DNA from: Polytrichum commune
Taxonomy: Eukaryota > Streptophyta > Polytrichopsida > Polytrichales > Polytrichaceae
Reading direction: 5' to 3'
Length of the DNA: 64,000 bases
Assembly (NCBI GenBank): GCA_950295325.1
Contig: OX485804.1
Span: forward strand, 61,534,533-61,598,532
This document shows positions 55,850 through 64,000 of the stretch, piece after piece. Under the pieces are notes generated by a model. The model saw only the letters and a program-made list of their open reading frames with translations. It was not told the DNA's origin and made no database searches. The position numbers and the translations under genes are program-made. How positions within the stretch are numbered: position 1 is the first letter of the stretch; every line of letters begins with the position of its first letter.

Positions 55850-58530
55850 GTAGGTCATTTGGAAAGCACTTGGAAAAACTTGCCACAAATTTTAGGGCAC
55901 AAAAATATCGGAAATTGTATGATAAAAATGTGACTACAACTTCTATTTTTTGAGAGGCGCTTTTGATTTTTTAAGCTTTGGAAAGACTGCCGTAGTCCGA
56001 CTATTGAGTCAATTGAGAAAACACTTGATTGAAAAATGCTGAAATTGAATCGTAACATTTCCAAAATGTTGGAAACGTTTAGTCTTGGAACAATCACTAC
56101 AATTTCCAAAAAAAAAATCGACCCACCCACCCAACCCAACCCCCCAACAACAACAATAATAATACCATGGGAACCACTATTGAGGTCATCTGGGAAGCTA
56201 TTGAGACAAAATGCCAAAAATTTGACTTGAAATTAAAGGGTCCCAAAATGTGGGCCATTGTAATTTCAAAATGGTGACTACAGTTTCCAAATTTTGGGGG
56301 TGCCCCCTTTGACTTCTGAAACCATGAAAAGCAATGCGGGTTCATTTGGAAAGCACTTGAAGAATAAAAGTTAAAATTTGGATTAAATTGTAGGGGTTAC
56401 AAAAAAGCTCATCTCAAATTTATCACAACAATTTCCAGTTTTGATTGCATCTTATTTATATCCTAAACCTTGGAAAGCTCAAACCACCACCGGGTGATTT
56501 CCTTGAAAAAGCACTTGAAAACGAAATTTCAAATTAAATTAGGAGACCCACACTCATATTTGTTTTAGTCTCGTGGTCATGTATGTAATTTTCAAACTAT
56601 AGGGTACTCCATTCGATTTCCCAACCAACACTAGTTGAAAACTATGCGAAACAAAAACTACAACCGTTTTCCCATTGTGGTTTTTTTGACTGTCCTGATT
56701 TGCAGTCACTAAACAATTGCAGAGTTGTATTTTTTAGTTTACCAACTGTCATTTTAGGAATTTGGGGGCTTGTAACATACCGTTGGAAATGTATTGAAAA
56801 ACTTTTCCAACGGTGTCTTACACGCCTTGCAATGTTTTGAATTACAGTCACAAAACGAAAAAGAAAAGTTTGCAGTCATTTAGCAATTGCAAGTCAGGGT
56901 GGTCAAAAGAACTACAATGGGAAAACGACTGCGGATCATTTTTTGCATAGTTTTCTACTAGTGCAAGGAAAAAGCTGTCGAATTCATTTGGAAAGAACTT
57001 GAAAAACACATGTTGAAACATGGGTCAAATTTGAAGGATCTCAAATGCTAAACTTTTTTTTTAAATGGAACTGTGACTTCATTTTCCTAATTTCGAGGTG
57101 GTTCTGTTTAGCTCTAAACCATGGAAAACACTATGAATTCAATTAGGAAAGCACTAAATTTATTAAAAAAAAAACAAAAAAAAACGCACATCTTGAAGTT
57201 TGGATCAGATTTTAAGGGTTCCAAAATGGTGGAAATTTTCAAATTCAGAACCATGATCTCAATGTCCGATACCTTGGGTGTCCTTATTTGATTCCCATGA
57301 CCATGTAAAACATTGCTCCATTCATTGCAAAGCACTTGAAAAAATATGGTTTAGATTTTGGATCAAATTTTAAAGGGTCCCAAAATTCTTGGGAAGTTTT
57401 TTGACGTGGAAACATGACTTCAATTTCCAATTTCTAAGGTGCCTCCATTTGATTTCCAAAACCATGGAAAACAATGCCCATTTCATGTGGAAAGCACTTG
57501 AAAAGTACATGTTAAAAGTTGGCTCAAATCTAATTTGCAAAGCCTTTGAAAAACCCCACATTAAATTGTGGATCAAGTTTTCAGGGGTCCCAAAATGTTG
57601 GAAATTTTTACATTCAAAATCGTGACTTCAATTTCCATTGTTTTGATGGTGACCATTTCATTTGCTAAACACTTGAAAATCACATGTTAAATTCCGGATC
57701 AAGTAGTGAAAATTTTGAGAATCTTGGAACGTTCTAGATTCGGGACCTTGACGTCATTATCCAATTTTTAGGGTGGCTCTATTTGAGGTCTAGAACCATT
57801 GCCAAGTTTGCGTGGAAAACACTTGGAAAATGCATGGTAAAATTTGGATGGAATTCTTAAGGGTCCCAAATGTTGCAATTTTCCATATTTGGAACTTTGA
57901 ATTTGATTTCTAATTTCTAGGGTGTTTTTGTTCAATTTCAAAAACCATGGAAAGCATTGCCCATTTTATTTGCAAAGCTTTTGAAAAAAAAAAACCCATG
58001 TTAGTTTTTGAAGTTGTAAGAGTCCCAAAATGTTGGAATTGTTAAAAATTGGGTTTCATGAGTTCAATGTATGGGTTCCAGTGTGCAACCATTCTCACTA
58101 AACCCTAGATTCAATAGTATTTTCGAGTTCAATTGGAAAGCATTCGTAAACGTTGAACAAAGGTTGGATCGAATTTTAGGGGTTCCAAATAGTTTTGGTC
58201 GTTGTATCGTGACTTTAACTTAAAATAAGTATGCAACTTATTTTAACCACCACCACAACTATGCAAAGGATTTGAATGTTGGAATGTTTGGAACCATGAC
58301 TTCAACTTCCAATTCCTAGGGTGCCCCCAAAGCATGGAAAGCATTCCCCATGTCATGTAGCAAGCATTTGCAGAACAAATGTTACATTTTGGATCCAAGT
58401 CTATGATTTCCAAATTTTGAAGACCGGCTCCTCGGTCCCATTGAGTTCCAAAACCTTGGAAAGCATTGTCAAGGTCACCGGTGAAGCACTTGAAAAAAAT
58501 ATATTAAAAAGGGTTTAAATGTGAAACAAC
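55850..58530. repeat. Degenerate satellite-like array, ~160-bp unit
   Basis: Each unit has ggaaagcacttgaaaa, then aaatttggatcaaattttaa, gggtcccaaaatgttgg, gacttcaatttccaattt and ccaaaaccatggaaa. Anchor positions of gcacttg are about 55866, 56021, 56197, 56353, 56511, 56995, 57151, 57332, 57494, 57669, 57819, 57977, 58140, 58364 and 58486, with most spacings 150-180 bp. The large 56511-56995 gap is explained by a CACTA MITE. Units are strongly diverged. The frames inside are artefacts. Confidence 0.8.
56629..56963. mobile_element. CACTA-type MITE inserted in the satellite array
   Basis: The element is 335 bp. It starts CACTAGTTGAAAACTATGC, and its right end is the inverted copy CACTAGTAGAAAACTATGC. 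Imperfect complementarity extends roughly 95 bp inward, for example cgttttcccattgt in both arms. A 3-bp duplication CAA lies at 56626-56628 and 56964-56966, as expected for En/Spm elements. Removing it restores a 146-bp monomer spacing. It has no coding capacity. Confidence 0.88.
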
Positions 58531-59324
58531 TTGTAGTGTCTCCCAAATGTTGTGCTATTTGGCACCACACCATGCCCTTTCTATGTTAATTGTGGGCCCC
58601 TTATTGCTTGAAAGGTGGTATGCGAGGATTGCCTTCGCACGGGGTCCCACTTATGTTAGCAAGTCCCGACATGGAGGCAAAGTCTCAACTTTTGAGCTTC
58701 AAGAAATCAACAAGATATGGTTGATTATCATTGAAGTTGGATCTTGATTATTTTATGCAATAAAATTGGGGGACATGTGCAAAGAGTTGGTCTATGTTTT
58801 TTGTTCAATCTAATTCTCAACACACATCTCAAGCCTCATTTCCAAAAAGTGTTGTCATGTAGGCATCCATGTCATATTTGGGACCTCATATTTGAGATCC
58901 CATGTCAAGTGGAAAATCGCAGCTTCCATGCTCTCAACGGTTGAGATTGCATAGATTGACCCCAAGTGACTTGGGACTTGGTACCCCGTGTGAATCGGCC
59001 CTTAGTCCCTGGGTATTCATTGTTCTTTGTCAAGCTCGCACAATATTTGCCATAAATCCATAGACGTGGCTTAAGAGGGAAGATGTCTCATGAGTGATGA
59101 GTAGTGAGCAATGATCAGTGACAGATGAGCAACGAATGGCAACATATGAACAATGATTCAGAGTTGATTTTCAATGTAAACATGCACAAACTTAGGGTTC
59201 AAAACCTAAACTTGACAATACATTAATTGTATGATTTGAATTGTAAATTGGAAACATTCTAAATGAAGCAAGAGCGAAGGGGCCTATTATCATGGATTGA
59301 AAAGAATGTTTCTAGTCCATTGTT
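58531..59324. other. No supported gene
   Basis: Mixed sequence. A phrase family on gatgagcaatgat recurs at 59095-59155. No coding motif. Confidence 0.4.
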
Positions 59325-60530
59325 GATATTTATCATCACAATCCAAACCAATACATGTCATTCATTGACACTCTTAGACATACAAATTGACACAATACTT
59401 GCAATTATATTCACACTCTACAACACCAACAAGTTCAAGTAGTTGCATGACCTCGTTGTAGGTATACGTAGGTGCGTGAATGAACTTGTCATTCTTGTAA
59501 TCCACCATGCACATAAATAATAAAGTAATAAAGATGTTTGTAGTAGACCCATTTCCATTTCTTTCCCAAAGCCTGAGAGGACATTCATGTGACATCCAAA
59601 CATGTCCAATGTGAGATGTTGCCAATTTGTGACATGGTATGTGATATCCTCCTTGGAGACAATGTCGTTTATCACTCCAAAGATTGGATTTTGAATGGCA
59701 GTGACTCCAACCACATAGTAACCGTCCGTGACTCAAGAGCACTCCTACTTGTTTTTGTGATCCGTTGGTGGTGTTGCTATAATTATGATGCATTTTCTTC
59801 TCAAACCTGAATGTAGGATACGCATCTAGGTTTGGTGGCACACAAAAATGCAACCAATGGATGGGGAAGGTCATGATTGTTGAAAGCCTACGATGAGGAG
59901 ACAATGCATTCCTTTGTTGCAATTGAAATCCAACGTCCTCAAGCACCACACCTCGTACCTTGATAGATTGGTACCTATCTTCACTGGCCAAGTTCAAGAC
60001 ACTATAGGCCAATCCAACATATGTTTCATCTTATTGTCACTCACACAATGCTTGATGTCATCATGACTAAACCAATTATCATACTCCACATTGTTGGTGG
60101 ATCATAATTCCTTCTTGAATCCTTTGTATGTTGGAGCACGTGTGCCATGTTTGTCCATCTTGATTTTCGCATTGCACAAGTCCGTGTAATGGCTTTCATT
60201 GCCCAACATCAATTGGTTGAGTTGGGTGGCAATCTTGCAATGTGTCACTTGAAAGCAAAACAATCAATCCCTAACTCAGATGTAGTATGGGCCACACCAT
60301 GCTTTGCGGAATTCAACGACTCCTCTATGCATTGACAAATTGCCTAGGTGTTAGGACAAGGAATGGAACAATACACTTTGTCGGGTTGATGAGAGTTGCA
60401 ATCAACACCCCGTGGTAGGTTCACGTTTCGTTTGACGGACTCAAACAACTCGGATACCTCCAATGCACAATCTTTGGTGTTAATGGTTTTTTTTTTTTTT
60501 TTTTCCCCCCTTTGGGTAAGACTTCGTGGC
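59325..60530 (-). pseudogene. SWIM-type transposase-like gene, copy B (3' part)
   Basis: Reading minus, CALEVSELFESVKRNVNLP (about 60470-60410) and VDCNSHQPDKVYCSIPCP match copy A at 47628 onward. EDVGFQLQQRNALSPHRRLS follows in a later frame. The SWIM region (near 59560-59650) keeps ALGKKWKWVYYKHLYY, with the third zinc Cys changed to Tyr and the first pair lost. It ends VDYKNDKFIHAPTYTYNEV and LLELVGVVE. Homology to copy A runs on to acatgtattggt near 59350. Frameshifts show it is dead. It lies in opposite orientation to copy A, about 11 kb away. Confidence 0.6.
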
Positions 60531-60544
60531 ATCAACAATCGCTC

Positions 60545-60860
60545 AACTTAGAGACAAGGCAATTAATTTGAGTACGATATTATTGTATCTTAATATGGAT
60601 TTGCATGTCCTTGTCGGTAGGAACTAGATCATCATTACTTAATACCAAAGTGTTATTGCCTTACTTTACTTTCAACCCAAATGTATTAGCAAAAGCAAAA
60701 CTCACAAAGCAATGCGATGTTGCACTATCCATTGTAACAAATGCATTCATATGTGCTACTTGCCATGAGAAGGTCGTCATTAGTCAAGATGACAAAGAGA
60801 GGTTATTCAAAATATGTGGCTTGGCCTCATCCATATATACTTGCCATAAATTTTAATTAG
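60545..60860 (-). pseudogene. Ty3/gypsy aspartic protease fragment
   Basis: The minus strand reads NAFVTMDSATSHCFVSFAFA (about 60760-60700), then FGLKVK, GNNTLVLS and IHIKIQ with a stop and YRTQINCLVSKL. This is the layout of a gypsy retropepsin domain (DS/TG-type active site, FA..FGL, IKIQ strand). The canonical Asp-Ser-Gly is altered to Asp-Ser-Ala, and stops interrupt it, so it is inactive. It is distinct from the intact chromovirus in this window and sits directly upstream of copy B. Confidence 0.5.
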
Positions 60861-62232
60861 ACTCAAATTGATGCAACAATTTAAACCTTGTCAAAGTTTT
60901 CTTCATGTACTTTGCCTTATGTTTTTGACAACAAGACATGCATTAGTTTCATAGGGTGCCTCCTTTCTACTATGCAAATAGGCCCCTAATAAACTTTGCA
61001 AACCCTTCAATGAGGGAATAATGAATAAACAAGTCCCAAATACATTAGACTTTTCATTGTAAACAATCTTTAGTGCAAAATTGAATATTCATATTCATGG
61101 CCATGGTGTCCCACACCACATATGGAAACATACCCTAACACCAAAGAGCCCTAAGACTTAATTCAAAAGCTTGACAAGTCCTAATATATCAAAGAAAAAT
61201 AGAAGAAATCAAAAGGAAGCACTTGAAGTTCCCTACAAAAAAAAACCTTTAAAAAACACTTGTAGAAAACCAAAATTTCAAATGTCATGTTGGTCGAGTC
61301 ACCAAAAACATTTAGCAAAATTTCTACCAAGCCTACCTTAAGCGCTCCTCTCGCTAATCTTAAAATAAAATAAAATAAAAACTTTACTCTTATACTTCAT
61401 AAAGCAACCAAGTCATTCCTTTCCTTTGTAAAGTACTCTAATTGTCTCCCATACTTGAAACACAAATGTTGCGCAATGGAAAAATACAAATACCTAAAAC
61501 ACCAACATACAAGATCTTGAAGTTCTCATGCCAATGCAACGTCTTTCAAATGAAAGAGGGAAAATTAAGAGGCATGATCCACCCAACCTTGAGCCTAATA
61601 CATTTGTAGGAACTAGACGTGAAACTTCCTCCATGCCTTAGATGTCTCTAGGACGTCCAGTCTTGGTAATAGACATGCAAAAATTATAAAATAATTATGT
61701 TTATGGATATAGGGAGTGGGATAGGGTTCTCTATGTTTAAGTAATAGATTATGAGAGAGACCAATACAATATCCTTGATGAACTCAAAGACACTCGGAGC
61801 TTGCATTGGTAGTGTGCTATTGATGTTTTTGAAAATATGCTTTATTTTTATAACGATTGTGTTTTGTTTCAGAGGAAGATATTGTATCCTTGGTAGGGCA
61901 ATCATTTTCGTATTGCATGCAGTTGTTATATTAAACATTTACATGCATATGAGTCAACTTGGGAGTTCTCTATTGATTGTATATGCCTTTGTTGATGTGT
62001 TGTTGGATGCAATTTACCATGTGGAGGGAACGGCGGAAGCAATGGTGAAGGTTTCAGGTGAATATACATTGGAAATGTTGTTCCATTTAGAGGCATTGGA
62101 GGACAATTGGGGGCATTTAGAGAGTTGACAATGCCATCCACTATATGTTTGATTGGATAGGATATTATTGGATTGAAACTTGGACTACATAGGGTTTTGC
62201 ATTCTATATGCTTGCAACTATATTTTATAATT

Positions 62233-62235
<3 letters not shown>
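60861..62235. other. No supported gene
   Basis: An AAAAT-type run lies at about 61360-61381. A 125-codon plus frame (61751-62128) has hydrophobic stretches but no motif, and an overlapping minus frame of similar length is equally uninformative. I do not call either. Confidence 0.4.

Positions 62236-62296
<61 letters not shown>
62236..62296. repeat. Compound (AC)n(AT)n microsatellite
   Basis: About 30 bp of AC repeats followed by about 31 bp of AT repeats. Confidence 0.95.
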
Positions 62297-62299
<3 letters not shown>

Positions 62300-62434
62300 A
62301 GCCATTACATGGATTTATGTGACAATGTTTGAAATTTTAGCTTCCTTTTAAATTGCCACAATGATTGTACATTAATTTTTGTGATCGATTTTCTCTTGTC
62401 CTTCCATCTAGATGCAATAAATCTCACGCAAAAT

Positions 62435-62765
62435 GCAAGATCATTGAATTTACATTATGCCAAGATCAAGACCCCACTACTACCGCCTAACAAAAATAAA
62501 AATAAAATACCAACCACTAGTTGACATACTAGAAGACGCTAAATTGTATGTAACGATGGTTATCCTCACAATAGGCACACGAAGTAGCATCCACATGAAC
62601 AACATCACTAAGCTCTTTGAACAATGAGACATCCCTCTAATGCCCATACATGCATGCATACAACAAATATACATGATAGCTATCAAGCACCTCGCTCTAC
62701 TATTGCTCAAAAAACGTAAATTGGAAAACCATCAACAATCGATATTCCCCACAAAAGCAAAAAGC
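62435..62765 (+). pseudogene. Non-LTR C-terminal nuclease fragment, copy IV
   Basis: The frame near 62440 gives IIEFTLCQDQD, matching IEFTYCNDRF. A second frame from about 62501 gives KYQPLVDILEDAKLYV, MVILTIGTRSSIHMNN, a stop, then MIAIKHLALLL and KKRKLENHQ. The blocks follow the order of the minus-strand copy at 51439-52035. The Cys cluster and PD motif lie before the truncation and are absent. It is inactive. Confidence 0.7.
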
Positions 62766-63147
62766 AAAACCACATACATACATCAAAACCTCAAGACTGA
62801 ATCTTACAACATAATGCCCAAACCAAATCAACTAACTCCATATTAAGGGATGACACAACCGCATGGAGACACCATGGACAATCAAACCCAACTCAGGTTG
62901 CAAGTTACGACACCACGCCCTCATAACACCCATCGTTGAGATGCACAACCTTACTAGACCAAAACCCATATTCTCCCCCAATGGGCCTACAAATGCCCCT
63001 CTTCATTGGTTACCAATAGGGACCGCCTCCAACAAAAGGGAGTAGCACGTGACCCATAGCCTTGCTCATACAACATCTTATGGATTCACATACAAGCTCA
63101 TGGCTATGATCGAGGTGAAGCTTCCTTCATTCACGCCAATCCCAAAG

Positions 63148-63197
<50 letters not shown>
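62766..63197 (+). mobile_element. 3'UTR and (CT)n tail of non-LTR copy IV
   Basis: A ~385-bp A/C-rich 3'UTR contains caatcaaacccaactcagg, comparable to the minus-strand 3'UTR at about 51265 (aatcgaacccgg). It ends cattcacgccaatcccaaaggtt and then (CT)n at 63151-63197. The attcacgcc block in front of a pyrimidine microsatellite matches the SINE at 23.6 kb and copy II. Confidence 0.65.
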
Positions 63198-63203
<6 letters not shown>

Positions 63204-64000
63204 TTATAAAAATATAATTTAGAGCATGCTTGATATCTGGAATGTGCATTGAACTATTTATGAGGAATTTGATCTTGAATCTAGCAACAATGTTAAAATT
63301 CATTTTCAAATCTTACTACCAAGCTTGCGAATGTTGATTACGCCATCTCCTAGTCCTCCATTCAATCTCTTGTACCACAAACCATTGTTTTTGACGACAC
63401 CGACAATGTGTATGTTTGGCAAGTGCACAAACACAACTATAAGATTGTGTTTTCTTGTATTTCAACTTGGCACACTTCATCCCATAAAATATAATTGTTG
63501 CTATTTGTCTTCACAATCACAAAGTGATTGCATTTGTGGTCTCCCTTCCAAGTTGGTTAGTTGCTCCAATCTAACATAGGGCGTTGCAATTGCCCAAGCA
63601 ACCTTGTCCATTAGGCCCATTGTTGAGAACAGTGCTCATGTTTTAGATTACCTAAAGTTAGAGGCATTAGAGGAAACTATTGACACTACATGTACATATA
63701 TGATTGTACTTCAACGCATAGTTCCACAAGTGACTTGTATTTTGATGGTGATGTAATTTTCATTCTTTACTTTCGTATATGTGTGGTTTTTGAAAATTTC
63801 ACAACACTAGATCACTATGTGTTGTTTAACCACATTTCCCAACATGCATAAGTGTTCACAATTTTCCATGTTAGCAATTAATTAACTTCTTTTTAAATGT
63901 TTAAAGTGGGCATTCACATTTTAAAAAAACACACGCAAGCACAAGAATAGAGTTATTGTTGTACTCATAGCCATTATTTATTTTTCCACTCATTGCTTGC
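63198..64000. other. No supported gene
   Basis: AT-rich sequence to the window edge. The 84-codon frame at 63325-63579 has no recognisable motif. Confidence 0.4.

Noticed and set aside
61684-62128. Overlapping 125-codon plus and 84-codon minus frames as membrane proteins
   Set aside because: Hydrophobicity follows from AT-rich codons, and there is no conserved motif, copy or regulatory context.
1-64000. CRISPR array or bacterial operons
   Set aside because: No regularly spaced identical short repeats with unique spacers, and no prokaryotic gene layout. All tandem repeats seen are degenerate satellites or LTR units.

Overview
The window looks like a heterochromatic or intergenic stretch of a large, AT-rich streptophyte genome (a land plant or close relative). 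The evidence is an intact Ty3/gypsy chromovirus whose primer-binding site matches plant initiator-Met tRNA, Pol III-type SINEs, a CACTA-ended MITE, and decayed hAT-like and SWIM-type transposase-like genes. I see no confident housekeeping gene, rRNA, tRNA or CRISPR array. Some repeat-protein families here look to me more like those of non-flowering plants or green algae than of flowering plants. That is an impression; species cannot be read from this sequence.

Layout. Positions 1-6 kb hold a degenerate tandem repeat, a MITE-like repeat and a fold-back. Positions 6-14 kb hold dispersed repeats, a full-length SINE with 12-bp target duplications (6735-7085) and two fold-backs. Positions 14-30 kb hold more repeats, a second SINE (23325-23708, 12-bp target duplications) and two decayed non-LTR retrotransposon fragments (17.6 and 25.0 kb). 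Positions 30-38 kb hold an unassigned A/C-rich open stretch, a fragment of a probable non-LTR reverse transcriptase, short hairpins and a GC-rich island. At 38833-39475 two LTR-like sequences lie in inverted orientation inside one 5-bp target duplication. At 39534-48645 a decayed SWIM-finger gene is split by a young 6104-bp LTR retrotransposon (40760-46863) with identical LTRs apart from one terminal base. Positions 50.9-52.0 kb hold the best-preserved non-LTR C-terminal ORF, on the minus strand with its 3'UTR and tail. Positions 53.6-58.5 kb hold an hAT-like pseudogene and a degenerate ~160-bp satellite carrying a CACTA MITE. Positions 59.3-63.2 kb hold an inverted second copy of the SWIM gene, a gypsy protease fragment and another non-LTR 3' end.

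The most interesting system is a non-LTR (LINE-like) family whose C-terminus has a Cys cluster (CxCx4CxC), a K/R-P-D motif and an IEFTYC motif. This resembles a restriction-like (PD-D/E) endonuclease rather than the apurinic endonuclease of the usual plant L1 and RTE elements. At least four C-terminal copies, one RT-region copy and one 3'UTR-only copy are present. Their 3' ends share about 150 bp, ending in a stem-loop and a pyrimidine microsatellite tail, with the tRNA-headed SINEs. I infer an autonomous LINE and its SINE parasite using one 3' recognition structure. All assignments come from reading the sequence; no database search was run.
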